This document shows positions 34,013-43,501 of a stretch of 64,000 nt of DNA, piece by piece. Numbering within the stretch: position 1 is the stretch's first letter; each line of letters opens with the position of its first letter. Below the pieces are notes generated by a model that ran no database searches, was not told the origin of the DNA, and worked only from the letters and a program-made list of their open reading frames with translations. Position numbers and translations under genes: made by a program. Source of the stretch: an uncultured Lachnospiraceae bacterium (GTDB lineage Bacteria > Bacillota > Clostridia > Lachnospirales > Lachnospiraceae); NCBI GenBank assembly GCA_910585715.1, contig CAJUEX010000005.1, positions 41,885 to 105,884 of the forward strand. Reading direction: 5' to 3'.

Positions 34013-36457
34013 TTCTAAATTTAAAATCCGCTTTGTAAGCTTTACTGCATCCGCAGCATCCCTTGAATAACCGTCTGCACCGATTTCATCCGCATAGTCC
34101 TGGGTAATGACGGCTCCTCCGATTATCACCTTTGCATCCACCTGCTTTTCTTCTTTATAGGCGATAACATTTTTCATCTCCTGCATGGTGGTGGTCATAA
34201 GGGCGGACAAAGCGATTATCTTTGCATTCTCCTCCATGGCAACCCGGATGATTTCCTCCTTTGGAACATCCTTGCCAAGGTCAATGACTCGGAAACCGTA
34301 ATTTTTCAGCATAAGCGCCACCAGATTTTTCCCGATATCGTGAATATCCCCTTCCACAGTGGCAATGACGATGGTGGGCATTTCTTTTTCTCCGCCTGCT
34401 TCCAAAAGATAGGGCTCCAGATATTCAATGGAGGCTTTCATGGCTTCTGCGCTTGCAATCAATTGCGGAAGAAAATATTTTCCTTTGTCAAATAAATCTC
34501 CCACCTCATTAATGGCGGGAAGGAGCCAGCGGTCCAGTAAGTCCTTTGGCTCATTGCCGGCATCCATTGCCTTTTTAGTAATGTCGGTGATGGACTTCTT
34601 ATTTCCCTTTAAGACGGCTTCATACAGCAGGGCAGTTTCTGCTTTTTCCTCTGCCATTGCTCCTGAGTCCTTTTTCTGCCCTCCTATTTGATTAGTAGCT
34701 GCTAACTCAGCCTTTTCCTTCAGGGAATTCATTCTTTCTATATAAGCAATATCTGCCCCTTCTTTATTTAAAAGAAGGTCGGAGGCAAATGCACTGTTCA
34801 CCAAAAGCTCCTGGCTTGGATTTGCAATTGCCATGGTAAGCCCCTTTGCAATTGCCATAGTAAGGAAAGCCGTGTTCACATAGCTTCTTTCCGGCAGTCC
34901 AAAGGAAATATTGGACAGTCCGCATATGGTGGCAAGTCCCATTTCCCTGCAATATGCAATGGTTTCCAGAGTTTCCAGAGCAGCAGTTTTATTGGCTCCT
35001 ACCGTTGCCACCAGACCGTCCACCACAATGTCCTCTTTTGTCATGCCAAGCTCTAATGCTCTCTCTAAAATCACCTGAATGATTTGCTTTTTTTCTTCCA
35101 GATTTTTCGGAAGCCCTTCATCCGACAGAGGAAGAAGGATGAACATAGCGCCGTATTTTTTTGCAATGGGCAGAAGCTTTTCAAATTTTTCCCTTTCCAG
35201 AGAGATGGAATTTATCAGCGCCCGTCCCGGATATTTCCGAAGGGCGGATTCAATCACATCCACATGGCTGGAATCAATGGCAAGAGGAAGGGAGGTGATG
35301 TTGCCGACGGTTTCCAATACCTTTAACATCATTTCCTTTTCGTCTATGCCGCTCATTCCCATGTTGATATCAAGTATGGAGGCGCCGCACTGTTCCTGTT
35401 CCCTTGCAAATGTCTCTACCAGCTCCAAATCTCCTTCCCGAAGCTTTTCCTGCAGCTTTTTCTTGCCGGTAGGGTTAATCCGTTCGCCCACAATCATAAA
35501 ATTATCCTGCAAAGAAAAGCTCAAAGCCTGCCTTTCGCTTGCCAGAAATCTCAGGTTCTTTTTTTCTCTCTTTCTTGTGGACAAATGTCCTGTAGTCTCC
35601 ACCAGCTTTTTGATATATTCCGGAGTGGTGCCGCAGCACCCTCCCAAAATGGATGCCCCTGCTTCTATAAGCCCAACCATTTCCTGTGAGAAGGTGTCCT
35701 TGTCCATATTGTAAACAGTGGCTCCTGTCTGGTCCAGTACAGGCATTCCTGCATTGGGCTTTGCAATAATGGGCAGTTCTGTCACCTGTGCCATGTCCCG
35801 GATAATAGGGCACATCTGGTCCGGTCCTGTGGAACAGTTTGCTCCAATGGCATCCGCTCCGAGGCTTGCCAGTACGATTGCCGCGCTTTTGGCATCCGTT
35901 CCAAATAAGGTTCTGCCGTCACTTTCAAATGTCATGGTTGCCATAACCGGCAGATTGCAGGTTTCTTTTGCTGCAATTAAGGCTGCCCTTGTTTCCTGAA
36001 GGCTCATCATGGTCTCCACTACAAGCAAATCCACGCCTGCTTCTTCCAGATATTCAATCTGCTCCTTGTATATGTCAATCAATGTTTCAAATTCCATGGT
36101 TCCCATAGGTGCAAGCTGCTCGCCGGTCATAGTAATATCCCCGGCAACTAAAGCTTTTCCTCCGGCGGCTTCCCTGCTTAAAGAGATAAGCTCCATGTTC
36201 ATTTCACGGCACTGCTCTTCCAGTCCGTATTCCTTCAGCTTAATCCGGTTCCCCGAAAAGGTAGGAGCATATAAAATATTAGTGCCGGCTTCTACATATT
36301 CCTTTTGAAGCCCTATTAAAACATCTTTATGTTCCAAAATCCATTTTTCCGGACAGACTCCTGCCGGCATTCCTCTTTTTAATAAATTGGAGCCGGTGGC
36401 GCCGTCTAAATAAATGGTTTTTTCTGTTATATATTTTCTGAATTCCTGCTTTGTCAT
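34007..36457 (-). CDS. metH: Cobalamin-dependent methionine synthase, short form
   Basis: It transfers a methyl group from methyltetrahydrofolate to homocysteine through cobalamin. The 816 residues comprise a homocysteine domain (1-300) with zinc cysteines in GANCSTGP and GGCCGTTP, a pterin-binding domain (about 325-580; GERINPTGKKK), the B12 cap and the cobalamin domain (ATVEGDIHDIGKNLVA, with DxHxxG). The C-terminal AdoMet activation domain of enterobacterial MetH is missing, as usual in Clostridia, so a separate reactivation protein is required. The start is at MTKQEF after GGGATGAGG. No SAM or cobalamin riboswitch is visible upstream. Confidence 0.93.
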   Translation of the reverse strand: MTKQEFRKYITEKTIYLDGATGSNLLKRGMPAGVCPEKWILEHKDVLIGLQKEYVEAGTNILYAPTFSGNRIKLKEYGLEEQCREMNMELISLSREAAGGKALVAGDITMTGEQLAPMGTMEFETLIDIYKEQIEYLEEAGVDLLVVETMMSLQETRAALIAAKETCNLPVMATMTFESDGRTLFGTDAKSAAIVLASLGADAIGANCSTGPDQMCPIIRDMAQVTELPIIAKPNAGMPVLDQTGATVYNMDKDTFSQEMVGLIEAGASILGGCCGTTPEYIKKLVETTGHLSTRKREKKNLRFLASERQALSFSLQDNFMIVGERINPTGKKKLQEKLREGDLELVETFAREQEQCGASILDINMGMSGIDEKEMMLKVLETVGNITSLPLAIDSSHVDVIESALRKYPGRALINSISLEREKFEKLLPIAKKYGAMFILLPLSDEGLPKNLEEKKQIIQVILERALELGMTKEDIVVDGLVATVGANKTAALETLETIAYCREMGLATICGLSNISFGLPERSYVNTAFLTMAIAKGLTMAIANPSQELLVNSAFASDLLLNKEGADIAYIERMNSLKEKAELAATNQIGGQKKDSGAMAEEKAETALLYEAVLKGNKKSITDITKKAMDAGNEPKDLLDRWLLPAINEVGDLFDKGKYFLPQLIASAEAMKASIEYLEPYLLEAGGEKEMPTIVIATVEGDIHDIGKNLVALMLKNYGFRVIDLGKDVPKEEIIRVAMEENAKIIALSALMTTTMQEMKNVIAYKEEKQVDAKVIIGGAVITQDYADEIGADGYSRDAADAVKLTKRILNLED

Positions 36458-36493
36458 TGCCTCATCCCTTATTCCCAAAAACACTTTCTAACT

Positions 36494-36522
36494 ATAGTAT
36501 CACGAAATCCCTTTCCCTGCAA
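36494..36522 (-). promoter_or_regulatory. metH promoter
   Basis: On the minus strand TTGCAG (36522-36517) and TACTAT (36499-36494) are spaced 17 bp, about 37 bp before metH. Confidence 0.6.
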
Positions 36523-36533
36523 CGAAAAGCAAT

Positions 36534-36566
36534 AAAAAAACGGCTGTTTATCAGCCGTTTTTTATT
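36534..36566 (-). terminator. Terminator of the DUF4870 gene
   Basis: CGGCTG/CAGCCG hairpin flanked by A7 and T6 runs, 8 bp past the stop codon and just before the metH promoter. Confidence 0.88.
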
Positions 36567-36573
36567 ATGTAGA

Positions 36574-36864
36574 TTATTTAAGAATCTTAATCTTTCCAAG
36601 AAGTGGAACTTCTTTTTCTTCTTGATTAATGGCAGCAATAAGCCCTATGATCCAGCAAACAAATACAAATATGCTTCCTATTATACCTACAATCCAACCA
36701 ATAACCGGAATGACCATAACAAATGAGCAGACAATCTGTGCAATAATAACAACAAGTGCCTGATTCAGATGAAACTTAGCTCCTTCCTTATCTCCTGCAA
36801 CAAAAGCAATTACAGTACCAATCCAAGTAAGATAGGCCACAATACTCGTAGTTTTTGTATCCAT
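36574..36864 (-). CDS. DUF4870-like small membrane protein
   Basis: A 96-residue protein with about three membrane helices. It starts IVAYLTWIGTVIAFVAGDKEG, followed by AKFHLNQALVV, matching the DUF4870/Tic20-like pattern where an H-x-NQAL stretch is typical. A VIPVIGWIVGIIG helix pair follows. The ribosome site is GGAGGG. It has its own promoter and terminator. The function is unknown. Confidence 0.8.
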   Translation of the reverse strand: MDTKTTSIVAYLTWIGTVIAFVAGDKEGAKFHLNQALVVIIAQIVCSFVMVIPVIGWIVGIIGSIFVFVCWIIGLIAAINQEEKEVPLLGKIKILK

Positions 36865-36897
36865 TTCTTTCCCTCCTATAAGTTTTTCTACCGTTTT

Positions 36898-36926
36898 ATT
36901 ATATCGAATAATATAAAAATATGCAA
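36898..36926 (-). promoter_or_regulatory. Promoter of the DUF4870 gene
   Basis: TTGCAT and TATAAT on the minus strand, spaced 17 bp, about 34 bp before the start. Confidence 0.7.
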
Positions 36927-36993
36927 TACAAATATTAAAAAATAATAAAAATTGTTAAGATTTGTAGAATATTGTCGATATATTCCGCTTTTG

Positions 36994-38382
36994 CTATTTT
37001 TCTGTGAAAGGAATTTCCGTGTCATCAATCCGGTCGATATCGTTTATGTACCTTTTGGTTTCCTTTACAATAGTATTGGATAAAAACAATAAGGCAATCA
37101 GATTAGGTATTGCCATCAGGGCATTAAAAGTATCCGCCAAATCCCATACCAGATTTAATGTAATAAGCGGTGCTGCCACAATGGATATTACATACAGCAC
37201 ACGGTAAGGAATCAGTATTTTCCTGCCTCCTAAATATTCTGCACAGCGTTCACCATAATAAGCCCATCCTAATATAGTGGAAAAAGCAAAGGATACGATT
37301 CCTACCACTAAAATAGCTTTCCCGATATATGGAATCTGTGCAAACGCCAGTGAGGTCAGCTCGCCTCCATCGCTTATATTGCCTACATCAATACCAGGAT
37401 TTTTCATAATGCTGCTTACCAATACAATTCCTGTCAGGGCACATACCACTACTGTATCCCAAAATGTGCCTGTAGAGGATACAAGCGCCTGACGGACCGG
37501 ATTCCTTGTTTTGGCAGCTGCTGCTACAATAGGCGCTGAACCCATGCCGGATTCATTGGAAAAAAGACCTCTTGCAATACCATATCTGGCAGCCATCATA
37601 ATGCCCGAGCCTGCCAGCCCTCCTGCCGCTGCTCCGGGCTTAAATGCCAGCATACATATTGTCCTGACAGCCGGAACAATAAAGTCGTAGTTATAACATA
37701 GTATGATAATGCATCCAATTACATAAAAAAACGCCATAAAAGGAACCAGCTTTTCACAGACTCTTGCAATTGCTTTTACTCCTCCGAAAATTACTGCCAT
37801 GGTAAGCACTCCGCATACAATGCCGATAATCCAGCCCGGCACATTCAGATTTGTTTTCCATATGCTGGCAATGGCATTTGTCTGTACCATGGAGCCGATT
37901 CCAAAGGATGCAATCAGTGCAAACAAGGCAAACAAAACCGCCAGCCATTTCATATGAAGCCCTCTTTCAAGGGCATACATGGCGCCTCCCTGCATGCGTC
38001 CGTCCTTTGTCTTTACCCGGTATTTTACAGCAATCAATGCTTCCGCATATTTGGTGGCAATACCAAACACACCTGTAAGCCAGCACCACAATACCGCCCC
38101 TGGTCCGCCCAGGGCTACTGCAGTTCCCACTCCGATAATATTGCCGGTGCCGATGGTAGAAGCCAGTGCAGTGGTCAATGCACCAAACTGGCTGATATCC
38201 CCTTCGGAATCCGGGTCTTTTGCCACGGAAAGCCTGATGGCTTTTAAGGTTTTTCTTTGAATGAATCCTGTTCTAAATGTAAGAAACAGATGTGTGCCAA
38301 ACAGAAGCACCAGCATAGGCGGTCCCCAAAGCACAGTATTTACAGATTTTACAATGGGCTGAATCGTGTTTAAAAGTTCCAT
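36994..38382 (-). CDS. Alanine/sodium symporter (AGCS family)
   Basis: A sodium-coupled alanine or glycine transporter of 462 residues with about ten membrane helices. Marks include GTHLFLTFRTGFIQRK, QFGALTTALASTIGTGNIIGVGTA (the sodium/substrate motif), GIARGLFSNESGMGSAPI and GWAYYGERCAEYLGG. It lies 1 bp after the kinase-like gene, so the two are coexpressed. The substrate preference is inferred from the family. Confidence 0.93.
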   Translation of the reverse strand: MELLNTIQPIVKSVNTVLWGPPMLVLLFGTHLFLTFRTGFIQRKTLKAIRLSVAKDPDSEGDISQFGALTTALASTIGTGNIIGVGTAVALGGPGAVLWCWLTGVFGIATKYAEALIAVKYRVKTKDGRMQGGAMYALERGLHMKWLAVLFALFALIASFGIGSMVQTNAIASIWKTNLNVPGWIIGIVCGVLTMAVIFGGVKAIARVCEKLVPFMAFFYVIGCIIILCYNYDFIVPAVRTICMLAFKPGAAAGGLAGSGIMMAARYGIARGLFSNESGMGSAPIVAAAAKTRNPVRQALVSSTGTFWDTVVVCALTGIVLVSSIMKNPGIDVGNISDGGELTSLAFAQIPYIGKAILVVGIVSFAFSTILGWAYYGERCAEYLGGRKILIPYRVLYVISIVAAPLITLNLVWDLADTFNALMAIPNLIALLFLSNTIVKETKRYINDIDRIDDTEIPFTEK

Positions 38383-38383
38383 A

Positions 38384-38971
38384 TCAGCATTCCTTTACAA
38401 GGTTTATCAGTATATCCAGACTCTTTTCTATTCCAAGCCTGGAAGTATTTAAAGTAATATCATAGTATTCCGCCTTGCCAAATTCTGTATTTGTATAGAA
38501 GGTACAATATTTCCTTCGCATTTTATCAATAGTGCGTATTTCCTCGTTTAATTTTTCTTCCGAAACGCCGGGCATTTTCTTTTTCATCCGTTTTAACCGC
38601 CAGTACGGGTCAGCGTGAATAAATACATGAAGACAATTATCGTATTCCTTTAAAATCTGATTGCCGTTTCTTCCGATTATAACGCATTTTCCCTTTTCAC
38701 CAAATTCACGGATTACGTTCTTTTGTGCTTCAAAAAGCGTTTCACTTAAAGGGCGGTTATAAAACTCAAAAAGGCTCTGTCCAAAACCAAGCTCTGTGGG
38801 TACCTTTTCATCCCATTTAATAATACTTTGCACATCCACGTTGGATTTGGCTGCCGCTTTTAATATAAGCTCTTTATTATAGCACTCATAGCCCAGTGCC
38901 TTAGCAAGCTTTTCTCCGATTTCACCGCCTCCGGCGCCAAATTCCCTGCTGATTGTAATAATTTTTTTCAT
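38384..38971 (-). CDS. Cytidylate kinase-like family protein
   Basis: A 195-residue P-loop kinase-like protein of the cytidylate kinase-like family common in Clostridia. It starts IITISREFGAGGGEIGEKLAKALGYECYNKELI, with a GAGGGEIG loop in place of the standard Walker A, and has VIIGRNGNQIL and HVFIHADPYWRLKRM. The substrate is unknown and probably is not CMP. It is cotranscribed with the AGCS transporter. Confidence 0.85.
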   Translation of the reverse strand: MKKIITISREFGAGGGEIGEKLAKALGYECYNKELILKAAAKSNVDVQSIIKWDEKVPTELGFGQSLFEFYNRPLSETLFEAQKNVIREFGEKGKCVIIGRNGNQILKEYDNCLHVFIHADPYWRLKRMKKKMPGVSEEKLNEEIRTIDKMRRKYCTFYTNTEFGKAEYYDITLNTSRLGIEKSLDILINLVKEC

Positions 38972-39017
38972 GAAATCCGTCTCCTGCCATTATTATTTTA
39001 TAAGCCTCCTGTACATT

Positions 39018-40550
39018 TTATGCTTCCTTTAAATATTTGGAAAACTCCTGTACAAGCTTTTGTATCTGATTCAGTAATTCTTTTGCCTGCTGAGCCTGAA
39101 GCTGGTTATCCTGACTGTATTCCTCTACCTGTTCTGCGCTGTTTGAAACTGCTTTGCTGATAGCGGATAATTGACTGATATTGCCAATAATCGTATCATT
39201 GGAATGAACCAGATTTTCTATTTTTCCGTTTATATCTTCCACATGCTTCGTCAATGTTTCCAAATTGCTGCGGACTGCAACAAACGCATCTGCAGCATTT
39301 TCCACCATTTGGTTCTGCTGGTCCATGGCGCTGATGGAGGATTGTACCACTTTCGTGGCATTTTGAGCGTTCTGGTTCAATTCCTGAACGATTCCGGCAA
39401 TTTTTTCCGTAGAAAGCCTGGTCTCTTCCGATAATTTTCTAATTTCATCCGCTACTACCGCAAACCCTCTTCCGGCTTCCCCTGCCCTTGCGCTTTCAAT
39501 GGAGGCATTCAAAGCGAGAAGATTCGTCTGGCTGGAAATGGAGAATATTACTTCCGTAATTTCCTGTACTTCCAAAGCCTTTTTCTGCAACTCTTCCATA
39601 GAGCCTGCCACATGGGAATTGGTTTCTCCAATGGTCTTTGCATTTTCCTGAATCTGATTGATGATTTTCAAGTTATCTTCCACCACTTTTTGGGAATCAG
39701 TGGCTGTTTCCACCATGGCTTTGGCATTTTCAGCCGTTTCCCCAATTGCCGTGCTGATTGTGACAGTCATGTTACTTTGTTCCTGCACGCTATCCGTGGT
39801 AGCCTTTATTCTATCGGAAATATCCTGAATAGAACCATGTACGCTGCTTGAGGAATCCTTCAGACCTTCTAACAGATTGTCTGCATTTTCCACTTCCCTG
39901 ATTACGCCTTTTGAAATCCGCAGAATATCCTGAAGCATACCATTCTGAATTTCCTTTTCATCCTCTACGGAACTAAGCATGTCATGGGTATACTTTATAT
40001 AAAGCAGCGCTGTAATATGTACTACAATAACAAACACAAAACTTACAACCGTGCTGATAAGCGCAATTCCATCTGCTGAGCTTAATAAATATCCATTAAA
40101 TGTCCATATGACAGTCCTGAGAAAAATCGTCACAAGGACTGTATAAGACACGATTTTTTCAAACTTTACATCCCTGTATAATATTATGGCCGCCAATACG
40201 GGATAAACATAAGAAGTAACCAAAACGTTTTTCCCGGTTATCATCAGATAGGCCCAGTCAATTAAAAAAACTGTGAGCATAACATATTTTAACTTTTCAC
40301 TTGCCCTGTCTCTTTTGTATACGACCCAGTTGACAATCACGCTGATAATCAATATCCCCAAAGGCAAAAGCCCCATTTTCCCATAAGCTGTCTTCACTGC
40401 AAAAGCCTGAATGACTAATGCTAATATCAAAAGCAATTCCAAGATGGTAATGCTGATAATTGCAAGCTGATTGGTTTTTGCATTTCTGTTTTCCAGTTCC
40501 TTATATCTCCGATAATTTTTTGTGATTTGTTCAGTACTTGTATTCCCCAT
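39018..40550 (-). CDS. Methyl-accepting chemotaxis protein, six-helix sensor
   Basis: A 510-residue chemoreceptor. About six membrane helices fill residues 28-195 without an extracellular ligand domain. The cytoplasmic coiled coil has the tip SISSQTNLLALNASIESARAGEAGRGFAVVADEIRKLSEETR. It is parallel in plan to the receptor at 28192; neither is next to cheA or cheW here. Confidence 0.93.
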   Translation of the reverse strand: MGNTSTEQITKNYRRYKELENRNAKTNQLAIISITILELLLILALVIQAFAVKTAYGKMGLLPLGILIISVIVNWVVYKRDRASEKLKYVMLTVFLIDWAYLMITGKNVLVTSYVYPVLAAIILYRDVKFEKIVSYTVLVTIFLRTVIWTFNGYLLSSADGIALISTVVSFVFVIVVHITALLYIKYTHDMLSSVEDEKEIQNGMLQDILRISKGVIREVENADNLLEGLKDSSSSVHGSIQDISDRIKATTDSVQEQSNMTVTISTAIGETAENAKAMVETATDSQKVVEDNLKIINQIQENAKTIGETNSHVAGSMEELQKKALEVQEITEVIFSISSQTNLLALNASIESARAGEAGRGFAVVADEIRKLSEETRLSTEKIAGIVQELNQNAQNATKVVQSSISAMDQQNQMVENAADAFVAVRSNLETLTKHVEDINGKIENLVHSNDTIIGNISQLSAISKAVSNSAEQVEEYSQDNQLQAQQAKELLNQIQKLVQEFSKYLKEA

Positions 40551-40620
40551 TATTTTCCCCTTTAATCCTTTCTGATTTTATTTTTTAGTACTTCATTTAT
40601 ATATCATAACACATTTTGCC

Positions 40621-41490
40621 TCATTCTTCCAATTTTATTTCCTGTAAAATTTCCTGCTGTTCAAGCCACCATTCAACAAGCGGATACAGCTTCTCCTTTC
40701 CAAGCTCTTTTTCCACTTCCAAAGCTTCTTTTGACCTGTTCATTTTTAAATATACATTAAGCTTTTCCATAAGAAAATATTGTCTTGCAATCTGCCTGTT
40801 TTCCTGCATGTTTTCTACAGTAGCCAGATTCCTTTCCCATTTATCTAACAGAGAAAGAGCCTCATCATATCTTTTCCCGATAACCGCCTGCCACAGGGAA
40901 ACACGAATATCAAAAATTTCCAGCAGCTTCTGATTTTTCTTTCCCACAATGACTTTTTTTCTGTTTTCAAATATGCAGGGGAGCATTTTCTCCGCCACCT
41001 CTTCATTTTGCCGGACCATTTCTATGGAAATCCGGTTATACCAATATACAAACTTTGGCATATTTCCTTCCACTTTAGAGACAACAGAGTCAAGAAGTTC
41101 GGCTGCTTCGTCTAATTCTCCATTGACGAAAAGACGTTCTGCCAGATTCATGGTAAAGAGAACCTTGTCGGCTCCCGCTGCCTGTTCCACCAGTTCCCGC
41201 CTTGCCAGAATACAGGCTTCCAATTCTTCCGGTCCGTCTTTTTTTAATAAAGCATTGTTTTTTCTGTTCAGTTCTTTCCTCAGACGAATATGCTCCATAA
41301 TTCCCAAGTCCGGTCTGGCTTTTTTTAGTTGCAGAATACTTTGGCAAAATGATAGAAAAAATACTACAAATGCACAATAAGCAATAATCCACCAGCCTTT
41401 TATATCTATATCCAGTACAAATCCAAGTACTACAACAAAAATCGATGGAATTACTGTAATGAGATAAACTATTTTGTCAAAACGATTCAT
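40621..41490 (-). CDS. Membrane-anchored TPR-like helical protein
   Basis: A 289-residue protein with two N-terminal membrane helices (about 8-50) and a helical cytoplasmic domain. The repeats (MNLAERLFVNGELDEAAELL; RVSLWQAVIGKRYDEALSLL; KLNVYLKMNRSKEALEVE) look like TPR units. It is the last gene of a five-gene leftward operon of uncharacterised envelope proteins, 4 bp after its neighbour. I do not recognise a named family. Confidence 0.7.
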   Translation of the reverse strand: MNRFDKIVYLITVIPSIFVVVLGFVLDIDIKGWWIIAYCAFVVFFLSFCQSILQLKKARPDLGIMEHIRLRKELNRKNNALLKKDGPEELEACILARRELVEQAAGADKVLFTMNLAERLFVNGELDEAAELLDSVVSKVEGNMPKFVYWYNRISIEMVRQNEEVAEKMLPCIFENRKKVIVGKKNQKLLEIFDIRVSLWQAVIGKRYDEALSLLDKWERNLATVENMQENRQIARQYFLMEKLNVYLKMNRSKEALEVEKELGKEKLYPLVEWWLEQQEILQEIKLEE

Positions 41491-41494
41491 TTCT

Positions 41495-42025
41495 TTATTC
41501 CTTTACATTTGGAACTTCTGCCTCAAAATGAGACTCTTCTCCTATTGTCCCTATTGTAAAAATAAGCTTTTCCACTTTTGCAGAGCTTTTAATCAATACG
41601 GTTACCTTTGCCTGACTTCCTGCCGGAACATAGAAGGAATCCTCCAGTCCAACCTTTGCCCAGTCTCCCGCATCCTGATATACTCCTTCCACCTGACTGG
41701 ATAACCAGTCTTCCTCTTGATTTTTCACATCAACGGAAGGGATAAAATTTCTTTTGCTTCCATGGTTTTCAAGCAGCAATTCGTATTCATATATGTATTC
41801 ATGTGCTTCCGGATTATTTTGTTCCGTTTTCAGCCGGGCATCTGCAATAATCGTTTTACCCTCATGAACTCCTACTATTCCAAGTGCATCCTCCCGATAC
41901 AGTAACAAGCCGATGCATTCCACAATCAACACTATCAGAAAAATTCCCGCATACCCTGTTATTTTATAATATGTCTTAAATACCTTTCCAATGAGCCATC
42001 CTATAATCTGCTTCACTACCCACAT
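41495..42025 (-). CDS. Uncharacterised single-helix exported protein
   Basis: A 176-residue protein with one membrane helix (about 20-42, ITGYAGIFLIVLIVECIGLL) and an extracytoplasmic beta-rich domain. The latter has YEYELLLENHGSKRNFIPSV and FYVPAGSQAKVTVLIKS, which recall immunoglobulin-like DUF4352-type folds, only weakly. The gaps to both neighbours are 3-4 bp. Function is unknown. Confidence 0.65.
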   Translation of the reverse strand: MWVVKQIIGWLIGKVFKTYYKITGYAGIFLIVLIVECIGLLLYREDALGIVGVHEGKTIIADARLKTEQNNPEAHEYIYEYELLLENHGSKRNFIPSVDVKNQEEDWLSSQVEGVYQDAGDWAKVGLEDSFYVPAGSQAKVTVLIKSSAKVEKLIFTIGTIGEESHFEAEVPNVKE

Positions 42026-42028
42026 GAC

Positions 42029-42787
42029 TTATTCCACCTCCCAGCTTACCGGTATTTCATAGATTTTCTGCAATATTTCAGTGCTTCTTCTATAATTTTT
42101 ATAATCGGACTCATCATAACAATAGATTGAAAGCTCTGCTTCTGTTAATTCTTCCGGAACGAGAAATAAAAGCAATCTGCCATTTTCCTCTAAATCACTA
42201 TCTATTTTGTAATCCTTCCACAGCACTTGTCCGTCTATTCCAACTTCATCTTCCAGACGATACGGGTCTATAGGCTCTACATATGCCATCTCCGGCAGCT
42301 TCATATAGATTTCTGTATAAGAAGAAAGGGATGAATACTCTTCTGTCTGATATTTTATGTATACCAGCTGATAGCCCTGAGGAACCTGCTCATTCCACTC
42401 TTTCATAATGTTGCATTCCTGAATTCTTAACACTTCGCCCCTGATGGGAATATCTTCCTGCATGGAAGCGGCATCCGCCTTTATAATCCCTATCTCACGT
42501 AATTCCTTATTGATTTTTACCTGCCTTGTAGTGTCAAAAATAACATAGATAAAAATTATCGCCATTGCTCCTGTTATAAATGTACAAAGAATTTTTTGAT
42601 TTTCTGTCCATTTACTGTTTTTGGGAGGTTTTTTTTCAGGACCATCCACCCCGGCGTATTCTGTCTTTTTGATATTATCAATTTTTACCGTTTCCGTCAT
42701 GCTCATATATCTTCCGCAATTAGGACATACTCCGTTGTACTTTTCGTATGAAAAGTCTTTGCTGCACTTTTTGCATGTTACTTTCAT
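42029..42787 (-). CDS. Zinc-ribbon membrane protein with extracytoplasmic domain
   Basis: The 252 residues begin MKVTCKKCSKDF and carry a second pair VCPNCGRYM, forming an N-terminal zinc ribbon in the cytoplasm. One membrane helix (about 71-93) and an exported domain with an EEYSSLSSYTEIYMKLPE segment follow. The start is the ATG after GGAGGGATAAAGCT. Such zinc-ribbon/one-helix proteins are common in Clostridia. It is in the middle of the five-gene operon. Confidence 0.7.
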   Translation of the reverse strand: MKVTCKKCSKDFSYEKYNGVCPNCGRYMSMTETVKIDNIKKTEYAGVDGPEKKPPKNSKWTENQKILCTFITGAMAIIFIYVIFDTTRQVKINKELREIGIIKADAASMQEDIPIRGEVLRIQECNIMKEWNEQVPQGYQLVYIKYQTEEYSSLSSYTEIYMKLPEMAYVEPIDPYRLEDEVGIDGQVLWKDYKIDSDLEENGRLLLFLVPEELTEAELSIYCYDESDYKNYRRSTEILQKIYEIPVSWEVE

Positions 42788-42822
42788 AGCTTTATCCCTC
42801 CGTTTTTCATAAAAGTTTTTCT

Positions 42823-43500
42823 TCAATTTTCCTTTGATGCTTCGGCATCCTCAAAGGAAATGGTATATGTAATGCCGGCTGCTTCACCAATTTGAATGAT
42901 ATAATTCTCAATCAGTTCTTTTGCCTGAAACTCTGCGGTATTTAATAATGAGGAATTATTCCGAATCTTTTCTTCCATTGCAGTTTGCGCCGCATGTATG
43001 GCACGGGTCTGGTCATCGGCAGTAATGGGGTTTTTCTGAATCCACCGGTCCCCTGATATCACATAGGAGTCTTTTGTCCATGAATCCGAATCCACCCTGC
43101 AGGAAACATAAGGCTTTGGAAGCATAATCGTAATACTGGTCCCCTCCTGCTTCATCTTTATGTCCTTTGTCTGAAAACCGATTTCAGCAATCCCCGTATA
43201 TGAAATCCAGAAGGTTCTTTCCTTTTCACCCCAGTGTAACACTCCTTCTCCTGCTTCTTTTGTTGCTTTGGCAACATTATGATATCTGCATTCTAATGTT
43301 GCGAGCTCACATATGCTTTTCACCCTGCCGATTTGCGGTATACCTATTTCTTCTTTTGCTTTTTCTCCCGCCGCTGCCGCCTCCTGCATATCTGTCTGTA
43401 TATCCGTCTGTATACCGGCAGGCTCATTATTCCTGCAGCCGGATAATGGAAAAAACAGTAAGCATATGAAGAAGGATAAGAACCATTTCGTCCTTTTCAT
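42823..43500 (-). CDS. DUF4230 lipoprotein
   Basis: A 225-residue lipoprotein: signal peptide RTKWFLSFFICLLFFPLSGC with the lipobox Cys at about 21. The mature part matches DUF4230: a strand region KSICELATLECRYHNVAKA, EIGFQTKDIKM, an ITIMLPKPYVSC strand and a helical C-terminus with AAQTAMEEKIRNNSSL. The start is at MKRTKW after GGGGAGGAGGAATAGT. It directly follows a second DUF4230 gene by one base. Confidence 0.8.
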   Translation of the reverse strand: MKRTKWFLSFFICLLFFPLSGCRNNEPAGIQTDIQTDMQEAAAAGEKAKEEIGIPQIGRVKSICELATLECRYHNVAKATKEAGEGVLHWGEKERTFWISYTGIAEIGFQTKDIKMKQEGTSITIMLPKPYVSCRVDSDSWTKDSYVISGDRWIQKNPITADDQTRAIHAAQTAMEEKIRNNSSLLNTAEFQAKELIENYIIQIGEAAGITYTISFEDAEASKEN

Positions 43501-43501
43501 A

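Noticed and set aside
35079..35714. 211-codon plus-strand frame
   Set aside because: Antisense shadow of metH, serine/proline-rich with no start signal.
36458..36573. SAM or cobalamin riboswitch before metH
   Set aside because: The promoter lies only about 37 bp from the start and the leader is too short for either riboswitch.
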